Positions 34,919-46,192 of a stretch of DNA of 64,000 nucleotides are shown here, piece after piece. The notes beneath the pieces are model-generated. The model had not been told where the DNA came from and ran no database searches. It saw only the letters and a program-made list of their open reading frames with translations. A program made the translations under genes and the position numbers. Positions within the stretch are counted from its first letter, which is position 1; each line of letters begins with the position of its first letter. The DNA is from Methyloversatilis sp. RAC08 (GTDB lineage: Bacteria > Pseudomonadota > Gammaproteobacteria > Burkholderiales > Rhodocyclaceae): positions 930,001 to 994,000 of the forward strand of contig NZ_CP016448.1 in assembly GCF_001713355.1 (NCBI RefSeq), given 5' to 3'.

Positions 34919-36519
34919 GCACCGTCCCAGCTTCTGTTCATGCCGCGTACGCGGAAGTGCGCACCCGGCGAATTATCCACGAACTCCAGCCGCGCCCCGT
35001 TGGCTTCGCACAGTTCGCGCGCGATGTAGAGCCCGAGGCCGGTGCCCTTGCTGTGCGTAGTGAAGAAGGGCTCGAACAGATGGGTGCGCACCGCGATGTC
35101 GATGCCCGGGCCGTCGTCGAGCACTTCGATCAGCGTAGCGTCGTCTTCGCCGCGCACGATGATGCGGACCGATTCCTGGCCCGGACTGGCGTAGCGCAGC
35201 GCATTGACCACCAGATTCCACAACACCTGATGCAGGTGGCCGCGGTCGAACCAGATCGCGCCCGATGTCGGCGCATCGATGCGCACGCGGCTGCGTACCG
35301 AGGCATCGCGCATCGCCAGTTCGTCGACGAAGCTGCGCGCATAGACGGCGACATCGAGCAACTCGGGTTCGGCCCGGTCGCGACGGCCGAGTTCGAGCAC
35401 GTCACTGACCAGCCGGTCGAGCCGCTGGCTGTTGTCGCAGATGATGCGGGTGAGCCGGGCCTGCGTTTCGGCGCGACGCTCTTCCTGCAGCAGTTCGGCC
35501 GCCTGCGTGATGGCCGACAGCGGATTGCGGATTTCGTGCGCCATGCTGGCGGTCAGCCGGCCGAGTGCGGCCAGCTTGATCTGGCGCGCCTGCTCGCGCA
35601 GCCGCGCCAGATCCTCGACGAACACCAGGTGACCGCCCTGCTCGCCGGCCGGCACGCAACGCACGCGAACGGCCGCCGGCCGCGCCGGCAGATCGAGCAC
35701 CATGACCCGTTCTCGATCGGCCGACGCGATGCCGGACAGCAGGTCGTCGAGCGCGGGCGAGAAGTCGGCCAGCGTGACCGGACGCGGCATTGCGGGGTCG
35801 AGCAGGCGATGCGCCTGCGGATTGGCCTGCCTCACGCGACCATCGGGATCGACCACCAGCACGCCGTCTTCCATGTCGCGGATGACACGCTCATTCACCC
35901 GCATCTGTTCGGCCAGATCGCGCCCGCGCTCTCGCGCCAGCAACTCGTTGGCGATGACGCGACGGGCCAGCAGTCGCACCGCAATCGCCGTCGCGAAGAA
36001 GCCGATGCTGATGGTGCCGACCTGCACGAAAGTGGTCGCGTCATCGACCGTCGTGATCGCCTGTATCGACTGCTCGAACAGCATGGCGAGACTGGCCACC
36101 GCAGCGTAGAACACGGCCAGCCTGCCCTGCCCGACCAGCGCCGCGAAGGCGAGCACGACCACGTGCATGAAAGGCAGGCCGCTGCTCGCGCCGCCGCTGG
36201 CGTAGGTGAGCAGGGTCAGAAAGACGATGTCGGCCATCACGCCCAGCGTGAGCCGACCACCGGATGTCGGCAGCATGCGGTCGGCGCCGAGCATCGTCAC
36301 CAGCGCGAAAGTCCAGTACGCGAGCGCCGTGCGCGAGAACAGCGCTTCGTTGTAGCGGCCGAAGCTGATGTCGCCCGCGAAGCCGAGCACTATGGCCAGC
36401 AGCACCGAGGTCATCAGCAGCCGGTAAAGGCTGAAATAGCGCAGCGGCGTCAGCGACGACAGACTGACGCTGTCGTCGTCGGCCGCCGTGTCAGCGACCG
36501 TCGTCGGGCGCATCCGCAT
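34888..36519 (-). CDS. pilS: Sensor histidine kinase PilS
   Basis: Membrane kinase of 543 residues: about six hydrophobic helices in residues 25-185 without a large periplasmic loop, a PAS-like segment (RVIRDMEDGVLVVDPDGRV), the phospho-acceptor motif ASMAHEIRNPLSAI, and an ATPase domain with LWNLVVNALRYAS (N box), DDGPGI (G1) and GTGLGLYI (G2). Overlaps pilR by 31 bases. Start at ATG 36519 (or 36513) overlaps the end of the small PP0621-type gene upstream. Six-helix sensing layout and gene order match PilS of other proteobacteria. Confidence 0.88.
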   Translation of the reverse strand: MRMRPTTVADTAADDDSVSLSSLTPLRYFSLYRLLMTSVLLAIVLGFAGDISFGRYNEALFSRTALAYWTFALVTMLGADRMLPTSGGRLTLGVMADIVFLTLLTYASGGASSGLPFMHVVVLAFAALVGQGRLAVFYAAVASLAMLFEQSIQAITTVDDATTFVQVGTISIGFFATAIAVRLLARRVIANELLARERGRDLAEQMRVNERVIRDMEDGVLVVDPDGRVRQANPQAHRLLDPAMPRPVTLADFSPALDDLLSGIASADRERVMVLDLPARPAAVRVRCVPAGEQGGHLVFVEDLARLREQARQIKLAALGRLTASMAHEIRNPLSAITQAAELLQEERRAETQARLTRIICDNSQRLDRLVSDVLELGRRDRAEPELLDVAVYARSFVDELAMRDASVRSRVRIDAPTSGAIWFDRGHLHQVLWNLVVNALRYASPGQESVRIIVRGEDDATLIEVLDDGPGIDIAVRTHLFEPFFTTHSKGTGLGLYIARELCEANGARLEFVDNSPGAHFRVRGMNRSWDGAWNVGDHNLS

Positions 36520-36733
36520 GCGCGTCCCGGTGTTCGATGGAACAGTAATGTCGCTCGCCAGCCGCCAGCGCCTCGCCCTCGGGCAGGCGCAGGCCACAGT
36601 GCGCGCACTGGACGATCTGCTCGATTGCCTTGGTTTCGGGCTTGCGTTCGACCGGATCGGGTTTGCGTGTCTTCTTGAAGAACCACAGCCAGGCGACCAG
36701 CGCCAGCAGTGCAAAAAAGAGGATTCGGGTCAT
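36491..36733 (-). CDS. PP0621-family small membrane protein
   Basis: An 80-residue protein: one N-terminal membrane helix ([20 protein letters not shown]), a basic linker, then a small zinc-ribbon-like part ([23 protein letters not shown]) with the order Cys-x2-Cys ... His-x-Cys. Proteins of this kind (PP0621 family) usually stand before pilS-pilR, as here, overlapping the pilS start by about 29 bases. Function unknown; coupling to PilS suggests a link to pilus regulation. Confidence 0.85.
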   Translation of the reverse strand: MTRILFFALLALVAWLWFFKKTRKPDPVERKPETKAIEQIVQCAHCGLRLPEGEALAAGERHYCSIEHRDAHADAPDDGR

Positions 36734-36931
36734 CGTTGCGCGAAAAGGTCGGGTTCGGCGGATGCCGCGGCAACGCGCAACTGCCGCGTCGCCTGAACCG
36801 CCCGCCAAGCTTACGGCGCAGCCGCGATTTGCGCGAGCCCCGCGGGTCGCCGGACACGGTGTGATGACTCGACGATTCGCCAGGGACCTGCGCCTTGAGG
36901 ACGCTGATATCGAAGTCGCTGTGGGAAAAAC

Positions 36932-36960
36932 AAAAAAGCCACCTCGGAAGGTGGCTTTTT
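36932..36960 (-). terminator. Terminator downstream of tRNA-Pro
   Basis: AAAAAAGCCACCT, loop CGGA, AGGTGGCTTTTT: seven-base stem with A and T runs on either side. It lies 12 bases beyond the CCA end of the minus-strand tRNA and can also work for plus-strand transcripts. Confidence 0.85.
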
Positions 36961-36971
36961 CGCGGGATTCT

Positions 36972-37048
36972 TGGTCGGGGAAAGAGGATTCGAACCTCCG
37001 GCCCCTGCGTCCCGAACGCAGTGCTCTACCAGGCTGAGCTATTCCCCG
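36972..37048 (-). tRNA. tRNA-Pro (anticodon CGG)
   Basis: The minus strand reads CGGGGAATAGCTCAGCCTGG onward with acceptor arms CGGGGAA/TTCCCCG, D arm, anticodon stem CTGCG/CGCAG with loop TTCGGGA (anticodon CGG), T arm GGTTCGAATCC and an encoded CCA end. 77 bases. Followed by a terminator. Confidence 0.95.
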
Positions 37049-37117
37049 ATCTGCACGGCCGGTAACCCGTGCAGCACTGCTATTCCGTCGCCCTGCGGCA
37101 ACGAGGCGCGCATTATG

Positions 37118-38155
37118 CTAGAACTCTCGCTCAACTGCAAACGCTGCGAGATCAAACAGACTCTGCATGTATTCGTTGGACGGCAAACCCTGCAGCGCCG
37201 CGCTTGCGAGCGCTGCCTCGGCGCGTGCGTGAATGCGTGCCGCATCGATCGCACCGCTGGCTACGACCGCTTCGAGCACGGCGGCCCAGTCATCGCGCCC
37301 GCCCTCTTCGATCGCATGCCGCACGGCGGCCACCTGCGGCGGCGTGCCGTTCTTCATGACGTGGATCAATGGCAGCGTGGGCTTGCCTTCCGCCAGATCG
37401 TCGCCAAGATTCTTGCCGATGGATTGTTCGTCGCCGGAGTAATCGAGCACGTCGTCGATCAACTGGAACGCCGTACCCAGATGCATGCCGAAGCGCGCGA
37501 AACGCTCTTCGACTTCGGGCGTCGCCCCTGCCAGCAACGCGCCCAGCCGGCTGGCCGCCTCGAACAGCTTGGCCGTCTTGTAGCGGATCACCTGCAGGTA
37601 GCGCTGCTCATCGACGTCGGCGTCGTGGCAGTTGAGCAGCTGCAGCACTTCGCCTTCGGCGATCACATTGGTGGCTTCGGCCAGTACCGCCTGCACCCGC
37701 ATGCTCCCCACGCCCACCATCATCTGGAAGGCGCGCGAGTACAGGAAATCGCCAACCAGCACCGACGCGGCATTGCCGAACAGCGCATTGGCGGTCTTGG
37801 CACCGCGGCGCAATTCGGATTCGTCGACCACGTCGTCGTGCAACAGCGTCGCCGTGTGAATGAACTCGACGACCGCCGCCAGTTCGGTGCGATGCACACC
37901 GGTGTAGCCGCAGGCGCCTGATGTCAGCAGAACCAGCGCCGGACGCATCCGCTTGCCGCCTGCACCGATGATGTACTCGGCAACCTGACGCACCAGCACG
38001 ACTTCGGAATGCAGCCGCTCGCGGATGACCACGTCGAGCTGGCTCATGTCGTCGGCGATCAGGCTGTAGAAACGGTTCAGGGATGACAAGGCAGACGGCC
38101 GACGCGGAAAAACGCGGATGGTAGCAGCGCACGCCCGCCCGTCAAGTTCGTGCAT
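37118..38155 (-). CDS. ispB: Octaprenyl diphosphate synthase
   Basis: Trans-polyprenyl diphosphate synthase making the ubiquinone side chain. The 345 residues show both Asp-rich motifs: LLHDDVVDESELRRG (first) and QLIDDVLDYSGDE (second), plus GGKRMRPALVLL at the substrate site. It diverges from the rplU operon with about 70 bases between starts, the standard betaproteobacterial arrangement. ATG 38155 has AGGGGGG before it; homologues start closer to residue 25-28, so a downstream TTG start is possible. Confidence 0.93.
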   Translation of the reverse strand: MHELDGRACAATIRVFPRRPSALSSLNRFYSLIADDMSQLDVVIRERLHSEVVLVRQVAEYIIGAGGKRMRPALVLLTSGACGYTGVHRTELAAVVEFIHTATLLHDDVVDESELRRGAKTANALFGNAASVLVGDFLYSRAFQMMVGVGSMRVQAVLAEATNVIAEGEVLQLLNCHDADVDEQRYLQVIRYKTAKLFEAASRLGALLAGATPEVEERFARFGMHLGTAFQLIDDVLDYSGDEQSIGKNLGDDLAEGKPTLPLIHVMKNGTPPQVAAVRHAIEEGGRDDWAAVLEAVVASGAIDAARIHARAEAALASAALQGLPSNEYMQSLFDLAAFAVEREF

Positions 38156-38165
38156 GCACCCCCCT

Positions 38166-38195
38166 TTGACTTCGACGCCCGGGCTCGGATATACT
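38166..38195 (+). promoter_or_regulatory. Sigma-70-type promoter of the rplU operon
   Basis: TTGACT (38166-38171) and TATACT (38190-38195) with an 18-base spacer. Expected start near 38202, about 27 bases before the rplU ATG. Confidence 0.65.
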
Positions 38196-38228
38196 TGTTG
38201 ATTCCCTTAAACCTTATTGGGGTTACAC

Positions 38229-38540
38229 ATGTACGCGGTCATAAAAACCGGTGGCAAGCAGTATCGCGTTGCCAGCGGCGAAAAAATCAAGGTAGAACAG
38301 ATACCTGCGGATGTGGGCTCGGAAATCGTGATCGACCAGGTTCTGATGGTCGGCGAGGGCGAATCGGTCAAGATCGGTGCGCCCCTGGTTGCCGGTGCCA
38401 GCGTTCGTGCAACGGTGCTCACACAAGGGCGCCACAAGAAGGTGACGATTTTCAAGATGCGCCGCCGCAAGCATTTCCAGAAGCATCAGGGGCATCGTCA
38501 GAATTACACCGAGCTGCGCATCGAAGCCATCAACGGCTGA
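38229..38540 (+). CDS. rplU: 50S ribosomal protein L21
   Basis: 103 residues, beginning [20 protein letters not shown] and ending with [16 protein letters not shown], full family length, including the [14 protein letters not shown] signature. First gene of the rplU-rpmA-obgE-proB run, with a good promoter directly upstream; the ATG four codons after an in-frame upstream start (38217) fits the family. Confidence 0.98.
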   Translation: MYAVIKTGGKQYRVASGEKIKVEQIPADVGSEIVIDQVLMVGEGESVKIGAPLVAGASVRATVLTQGRHKKVTIFKMRRRKHFQKHQGHRQNYTELRIEAING

Positions 38541-38590
38541 GAGTGTTAACAGTGCGTTGGCCGCACTGAGCGTATTCAGGAGAGCATGAA

Positions 38591-38854
38591 ATGGCACACA
38601 AAAAAGGCGGCGGCAGTACGCGTAACGGTCGCGATTCAGAGTCGAAGCGTCTTGGCGTCAAGAGCTACGGCGGTCAGCTGATTTCGGCAGGCAGCATCAT
38701 CGTGCGTCAGCGCGGTACCGAATTCCATCCCGGCGACAACGTCGGCATGGGCAAGGATCACACGCTGTTCGCGAAGATCGAGGGCGTTGTACAGTTCTCC
38801 ATCAAGGGCGCAACCCGCCGTCGCGTGGTGACCATCGTTCCGGCTGCAGCCTGA
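38591..38854 (+). CDS. rpmA: 50S ribosomal protein L27
   Basis: 87 residues with the conserved start [20 protein letters not shown], whose tail reaches the peptidyl transferase centre, and the motif [22 protein letters not shown]-type ribosome site before the ATG. 50 bases after rplU and followed by a strong terminator. Confidence 0.98.
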   Translation: MAHKKGGGSTRNGRDSESKRLGVKSYGGQLISAGSIIVRQRGTEFHPGDNVGMGKDHTLFAKIEGVVQFSIKGATRRRVVTIVPAAA

Positions 38855-38875
38855 TTCAGGCTTTACGGAACCGAG

Positions 38876-38901
38876 GCCCTGCCCCCGAGGCAGGGCTTTT
38901 T
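38876..38901 (+). terminator. Rho-independent terminator after rpmA
   Basis: Eight-base stem GCCCTGCC / GGCAGGGC with a five-base loop and TTTTT at once after. It separates the ribosomal genes from obgE, probably attenuating read-through. Confidence 0.9.
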
Positions 38902-38980
38902 GTTTGTGCCGCCGGTACGACACGGCAGGGCACTGAGACGGCGTTCTCGTTGTATCCAGCATTGATCAAGTCAGGTGTGA

Positions 38981-41177
<2,197 letters not shown>

Positions 41178-41189
41178 TCGCTGCGCGGG

Positions 41190-42659
41190 TCAGTCGCCGG
41201 CCGGAAGCGGCAGACTGAGACACAACTGCGTGCCGCGTCCCGGCGCGGGACCGATGCGGAAACTCCCGCCCAGCGCGTCGGCGCGGTACTTCATGCCGAG
41301 CAGACCATGCGACCCGGTCTTGCCGCGCGCGCCGGTGGCGATGCCAACACCGTCGTCGACAATGTCCAGCGCGATCTTTCCATCGGCCACCGACAACGTG
41401 ATCGTCACGCGATTGGCCTGCGCGTGCTTGCGGATATTGGTCAGCGCTTCCTGGACCACACGATAGATCGCGATGCCGCGGTCGCGGTCGAGCTCGAGCG
41501 CGTCCGGCAGCAGCAGCTCCAGTTCGAAGGGCGCCGACGCGCGGGTTTCGTCCGCCAGTGCTTCGAGGGCCGGCAGCAGGCCCAGGTGCGTCAGCACGGT
41601 CGGCACCAGACCTTCGATGACGCGCCGCTTGATCTGCACACCCTGCTCCAGGATGTCGCACACGCGGGCCAGAGAATCGACGTCAGGGCTGCCCTGCTTG
41701 CGCGCGCGGCGCAGCAGCATCGACGCTTCCATCCGGCTTGCCGTCAGGATGGAGCCGAGCTCGTCGTGCAGTTCGCGCGCCAGCGCCGACTTCTGTCGCT
41801 CGGCTTCGGTCTGCAGGTGGCTCGCCAGTTCCGAAAGCTCCTCGGTGCGCACGCGCACCAGCGCATCGAGCTCGTCGCGCGCCTCGCGCAGCCGGTTCGC
41901 CGTGGCCAGTTCGACCTGACTGCGCATCGAGTAGGCGCGCAGCAGCAGGATGAGCAGCAGAACGCCGATCGCGACGACCGCGATGGCCACGCTGCGCTGA
42001 TGCTCGATCTCCTCGCCCAGCAACGCCATCTGTTCCTCCAGATAGGCACGCTCCGTCTTCACCAGCGGTTCCAGCGCCTCACGCAGCGGCTCCTGTGCGA
42101 CGACCTGCGGCAGGAAGACATCCATCACTTCGACCGGACTCGCGTTGGCCGGCAGCTCGCGCAAGCGCTTGAGCTCTTCCGCTTCGGCCACGCTGACACT
42201 GCGCACCAGGGCAATGCGCTCCGGATCGATCCGGCGGCGCATTGCCCAGCCGACCACTTCGTCTGCGGCACTGGCCAGCCGCTGCGCCGCAATGAGGTGC
42301 TGCTGCAGGTGATCGGCGGAGGGTTCCTCGATGTACCGGGCTTCGGTCATCGCAACATGCGCGTTGTCGAACACGAGATCGTTCAGCGCGGCCAGCGACA
42401 GACGCGATGCATCGATTTCCTCGCGTGCGCGCTGCATGGACTGAAAGGTGGTTTCGGATATCACCGTGAAGGCGATGCCGATGGCGACGACCAGCAAGGC
42501 GCCCCAGCGAAAGCGCGCCAGCCGCATCAATACGCTGTCGGTCAGCCGCTCGGCACCACCGGTGGCCGATTCGGCCTTGCGCGCAGCGCGCGACAGACCT
42601 TCGGTAATGACGCGGCGCCGCGCCGAGCCGGTTGTGGCCGGACGTTCGGCGTCAGACAT
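41190..42659 (-). CDS. NarL-type sensor histidine kinase
   Basis: A 489-residue membrane kinase of the HisKA_3/HPK7 class that pairs with LuxR-type response regulators. Two membrane helices (about residues 52-68 and 220-240) flank a 150-residue, helical, four-helix-bundle-like periplasmic domain. Then come a coiled coil (ELASHLQTEAERQKSALARE), the phospho-acceptor motif RELHDELGSIL, and an ATPase domain with IYRVVQEALTNIRKHA and DDGVGI. It diverges from a LuxR-type response regulator gene, its likely partner. Signal unknown. Confidence 0.88.
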   Translation of the reverse strand: MSDAERPATTGSARRRVITEGLSRAARKAESATGGAERLTDSVLMRLARFRWGALLVVAIGIAFTVISETTFQSMQRAREEIDASRLSLAALNDLVFDNAHVAMTEARYIEEPSADHLQQHLIAAQRLASAADEVVGWAMRRRIDPERIALVRSVSVAEAEELKRLRELPANASPVEVMDVFLPQVVAQEPLREALEPLVKTERAYLEEQMALLGEEIEHQRSVAIAVVAIGVLLLILLLRAYSMRSQVELATANRLREARDELDALVRVRTEELSELASHLQTEAERQKSALARELHDELGSILTASRMEASMLLRRARKQGSPDVDSLARVCDILEQGVQIKRRVIEGLVPTVLTHLGLLPALEALADETRASAPFELELLLPDALELDRDRGIAIYRVVQEALTNIRKHAQANRVTITLSVADGKIALDIVDDGVGIATGARGKTGSHGLLGMKYRADALGGSFRIGPAPGRGTQLCLSLPLPAGD

Positions 42660-42781
42660 GTCCGACGTCCGGCCGATGATGCGGACGACAGCTGCAGGCG
42701 CCGCGACGCCCTATCGTCAACCCATGAGTTCCGACGCAGGCGTCGGGCAAGAAAAGTGATCCATTCACCCAGGAGGCTGCC

Positions 42782-42943
42782 ATGCTTCACTATGCCCTTA
42801 TCTTCTTCATCGTTGCCCTCATTGCTGCCCTGTTCGGTTTCGGTGGTATTGCCGCCAGTGCGGCGGGTATAGCAAAAATACTGTTCTTCGTCTTTCTGGC
42901 GCTTACGCTGGCATCCTTCGTACTCGGGCTGTTCAGACGCTGA
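42782..42943 (+). CDS. DUF1328 small membrane protein (YtjA-like)
   Basis: A 53-residue hydrophobic peptide, [20 protein letters not shown] ... [11 protein letters not shown], with two membrane helices and the [20 protein letters not shown] centre typical of the DUF1328/YtjA family. Such proteins are often stress-induced; their role is unknown. AGGAGG lies about seven bases before the ATG. It lies between the sensor kinase and the LuxR-type regulator, transcribed with the latter's orientation. Confidence 0.9.
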   Translation: MLHYALIFFIVALIAALFGFGGIAASAAGIAKILFFVFLALTLASFVLGLFRR

Positions 42944-42982
42944 GCGTCTGCGGCCTGCGGCACCCACTGAAGGAAACCGACC

Positions 42983-43621
42983 ATGAACAAACGACGCATC
43001 CTGCTCGCTGACGATCACCAGATCGTCCGCAACGGTCTGCGCCAGCTCATCAATGGCGAAGCCGATCTTGAAGTCTGCGCCGAAGCGGCGACGAGTGCGG
43101 AAACGCTGACATTGCTGCGTCAGCAGGACTTCGATGTGCTGCTGCTCGACATATCGATGCCCGACCGCGACGGCATGGATACGTTGCGCCTGCTGCGTAC
43201 CCACCGCGCCGACCTGCCGGTACTCATCATCAGCGCCTATGCGGAAGAACAATACGCGCTGAACATGCTGCGCGCGGGTGCCAATGGCTACATCCGCAAG
43301 GATGCCGACGTGGAAGACATCCTGACGGCCATCCGCACTGTGCTGCGCGGCCGGCGCTATGTCAGCGATGTCGTGGCCGACCTGCTGACGCAGCGGCTCA
43401 ACGGTGACAACGACGCGCCGGCGCATCAGCAGCTGTCGGAGCGCGAGTTCCAGGTGCTGCACAAGCTGGCCACCGGCAAGTCGGTCACCGAAATCGCCGA
43501 AGAACTGTTCATCAGCGTCAAGAGCGTCAGCACCTACCGCAGCCGTCTGCTGACCAAGTTGAACCTGAAGAGCAATGCCGAACTGACCTATTACGCGCTC
43601 AAGAATGGATTGATCGAGTGA
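42983..43621 (+). CDS. LuxR/NarL-type response regulator
   Basis: A 212-residue regulator: receiver domain (ILLADDHQIVRNGL, phosphorylated Asp in VLLLDISMPDRDG, conserved Lys in GYIRKDA) and C-terminal LuxR helix-turn-helix (LSEREFQVLHKLATGKSVTE, IAEELFISVKSVSTYRSRLL). AAGGAAACC precedes the ATG. Probable partner of the divergent sensor kinase. The family's general stress or nutrient responses cannot be narrowed from sequence. Confidence 0.9.
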   Translation: MNKRRILLADDHQIVRNGLRQLINGEADLEVCAEAATSAETLTLLRQQDFDVLLLDISMPDRDGMDTLRLLRTHRADLPVLIISAYAEEQYALNMLRAGANGYIRKDADVEDILTAIRTVLRGRRYVSDVVADLLTQRLNGDNDAPAHQQLSEREFQVLHKLATGKSVTEIAEELFISVKSVSTYRSRLLTKLNLKSNAELTYYALKNGLIE

Positions 43622-43712
43622 CCGCGTCTGTCGGCTCCGACCTACAGTTAGCCGGGAGCATTCATGCGAAACTCGCGCTCCCGGGCTTTGCCCCCTGACG
43701 CACGACACCGCC

Positions 43713-44114
43713 GTGGAATGGCCCCGCTCTCCTACCGAAGCCGCACGGCAGCGCCCGATCCGGGTGCTGCTGGTCGAAGATTCTCCGCTCATCCGCAAGC
43801 ATCTGGTTGCCCTGCTTGAGGACAGCGAGGGGATCAACGTGAGCGACGAAGTAGACACCGAAGCGGCAGCAATCGCCGCGCTCGACAGCAACAGCTTCGA
43901 TGCCGCCGTGGTTGATCTGCAACTGCGGGAAGGCAGCGGATTCGGCGTGCTGCAGCATCTGAAGCGCCACTACCCCGACGTGCTCGCGGTCGTACTCACC
44001 AACAGCAACACGCCCGCCATGCGCGCACGCAGCCTGGCGCTCGGCGCCCATCACTTCCTGGACAAATCGAGCGAATTCGACCGCGTGGCCGAACTGCTCG
44101 AAGCCCTGCGCTGA
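43713..44114 (+). CDS. Single-domain response regulator
   Basis: A 133-residue receiver domain without output domain: VLLVEDSPLIRKHL (acidic pair), FDAAVVDLQLREGSGF (phosphorylated Asp), VLTNSNTP and HHFLDKSSEF (Lys). It starts with GTG 43713. It lies 91 bases after the LuxR-type regulator and could be a phosphate sink or a second target of the same kinase. Confidence 0.85.
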   Translation: MEWPRSPTEAARQRPIRVLLVEDSPLIRKHLVALLEDSEGINVSDEVDTEAAAIAALDSNSFDAAVVDLQLREGSGFGVLQHLKRHYPDVLAVVLTNSNTPAMRARSLALGAHHFLDKSSEFDRVAELLEALR

Positions 44115-44121
44115 CGGCCGG

Positions 44122-46137
44122 TCAGAAGTCGACGCGCGCGCGCAGCCACGCGAGCCGCCCCGGTTCATTCACCCTTTCGGTCAGCACCAGCCCGGCCGGC
44201 TGAAAGCCGCCGGTGCGGCTGATGTGTTCGGCGTAACTGCGGTCGAAGAGATTGTCTATGCCGGCACTCAGTACGACGCCCTGAGTCGCCTGCCAGCTCG
44301 TCATCAGGCGCATCGTGGCAAAGCCCGGTGTTTCACCGAGGTCGGTACCTAGCGCATTGCCAAAGCCTGCATGCACCCGGTCCTGCCGCTGCACCAGCCG
44401 GACACCGCCGCTCACACTGAACGTGGGTCGCAGGTATTCGAGTCCGAGTCGCATCTCCGCCGGCGAAGTCTGGGCCAGCGGCACATCCTGCGTCAGGTTG
44501 TCGGCCCGCGTCCATGCCACGGAACCCACCGCGTGCAGATCGCCGACGACGCGCAGTCGCACGTCCAGCTCGGCACCGACGCGACGCGCGTCCACATTGC
44601 GTGCGGTGATGCCCTGTTCGGCGAGGATGAAATCGCCGATCCGGCTGTGGAAGGCATTCAGCGCGACGCGCGTATCGCCGGCGCGCCAGCTCAGCCCCGC
44701 GTTGATCTCGCGGTTGGTTTCGGCGTCGATGTGGAAGGCGGCGAAACTTGCCCGCTCCAGATTCGACGCGGCGCGCTGTGCGACACCGAAGGCGATGAAG
44801 CCGTCAAGTGACGGATCGATCTGCCACTGCAGCCGCAAGAAGCCGGAGCGCAGCGTCTCGGTACGTTCCTCGCCACTGCCCGGCAGCAGCTGGGTACCCA
44901 GAAAGTTGCGCAACTCGCCCGCCCGCGTGTGCAGGCGATCGACGCGCAGGCCGGCGCGCATCGTGACGGTGTCGCGACGATGGGTCACTTCGGCGAACGC
45001 GCCCTGCGCGCGCGCGTCGAGGCTGTAGAACGACGTCAGCGACGCGGTCGACAGCGGACAGTTGTCGGTGCCGGTAAAACAGGTACGCGTGGTGCGGAAG
45101 TTGTCGCCTTCATGCTCGTCGTCGCGCAGATCGGCGCCCACCAGCATATCGGTGGCCGCATCGAGGTCGAAGCGTGCGCTCAGGCGGGCCGTGCGTCCGG
45201 TGTAGTCCTGACGCATCAGCAGCGTGGGGAACTGGTCCAGAAACCCGGGCACCAGTTCGACTGGCTTGATCGGGCGATAGGTGTAATCGTCCATCAAATG
45301 ATTCACGTGCTGCCAGCGCACCGAAAACTCCAGCGCCGACAGCGTCCGACCGGGTCTGCGATGGGTGAGTTTCGCGCCCCACACCGAGCGCTTGAAGCGC
45401 GTGCCGTCCATGTGGAAGGCCGGAAAGCCGGCGATCGCGTCGCCATTTTCGATGTCGACTTCGATGTCGGTGTCCGGGCCGAGCCGCACGCCTGCAGCAA
45501 GCGTTGTCGAATACCTCGTGTAGAAGGACTGGAAGCGGCGTCCCGCGCCATCGCGGTAATCATCGGAATCGTTGCGTACGGCACCGGCCCGCAACCAGAA
45601 CTGCTCGCCCGACCAGCTGTATTCGGCCGACAGATCAAGCCGGTCAAAGCCGCTGCGACCGACGGCCGCCCTCAGCCGGCTGCCCTGCGCGGGCTCGGGC
45701 GGCAGGCGCTGCACACGTATCTGACCGGACAGCGCCGGGCCGAACTGCACGGTATTCGGTCCCTTGACCACGGTCAGCACGTCATAGCTGTCGGGCTGCA
45801 GATAGGAGGTCGCCGGGTCCATGCCGTGATTGCAGGCGGCATCGGCAACGGCATCGTTCACGACGATGGGCAGGCGCGCTCCGCCCAGTCCGCGCAGGAA
45901 AGCGCTGCCGGCCGTGCCACCGACCCGGCTGATGTTGAAGCCGGTGATGTCGCGCAGCAGCTCCGACGCATCGCTGTGCGAACGCGGCATGTCACGCAGA
46001 TCGACCACGGCGTCGGACGCGCCATCGCTGCGCGCGGCGGTGATGCTGACCGTCGGCGCATCCGTCTGTGCGGTGGCAGCGCTCGTCCACAGCAGCAGAC
46101 ACAGGCCGCGTGCCCGGATGGAAAGGTTGGATTTCAT
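44122..46137 (-). CDS. TonB-dependent copper receptor (NosA/OprC type)
   Basis: Outer membrane receptor of 671 residues: signal peptide (LCLLLWTSAATAQ), plug domain (DMPRSHSDASELLRDITGFN, FLRGLGGARLPIVVND), and a beta barrel ending in Phe (LAWLRARVDF). The segment CNHGMDPATSYLQPDSYDVL with a Cys-x-His-x-Met set is typical of the copper receptor group including NosA and OprC, which take up copper for enzymes such as nitrous oxide reductase. Last gene of a one-strand copper-type locus reaching to 51392. A periplasmic TonB partner is not in the window. Confidence 0.82.
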   Translation of the reverse strand: MKSNLSIRARGLCLLLWTSAATAQTDAPTVSITAARSDGASDAVVDLRDMPRSHSDASELLRDITGFNISRVGGTAGSAFLRGLGGARLPIVVNDAVADAACNHGMDPATSYLQPDSYDVLTVVKGPNTVQFGPALSGQIRVQRLPPEPAQGSRLRAAVGRSGFDRLDLSAEYSWSGEQFWLRAGAVRNDSDDYRDGAGRRFQSFYTRYSTTLAAGVRLGPDTDIEVDIENGDAIAGFPAFHMDGTRFKRSVWGAKLTHRRPGRTLSALEFSVRWQHVNHLMDDYTYRPIKPVELVPGFLDQFPTLLMRQDYTGRTARLSARFDLDAATDMLVGADLRDDEHEGDNFRTTRTCFTGTDNCPLSTASLTSFYSLDARAQGAFAEVTHRRDTVTMRAGLRVDRLHTRAGELRNFLGTQLLPGSGEERTETLRSGFLRLQWQIDPSLDGFIAFGVAQRAASNLERASFAAFHIDAETNREINAGLSWRAGDTRVALNAFHSRIGDFILAEQGITARNVDARRVGAELDVRLRVVGDLHAVGSVAWTRADNLTQDVPLAQTSPAEMRLGLEYLRPTFSVSGGVRLVQRQDRVHAGFGNALGTDLGETPGFATMRLMTSWQATQGVVLSAGIDNLFDRSYAEHISRTGGFQPAGLVLTERVNEPGRLAWLRARVDF

Positions 46138-46192
46138 GGGTATGGGCCGCCCGCGGGCACACCGACTGGCGTACCGTTGGGCGACTTCTTCA

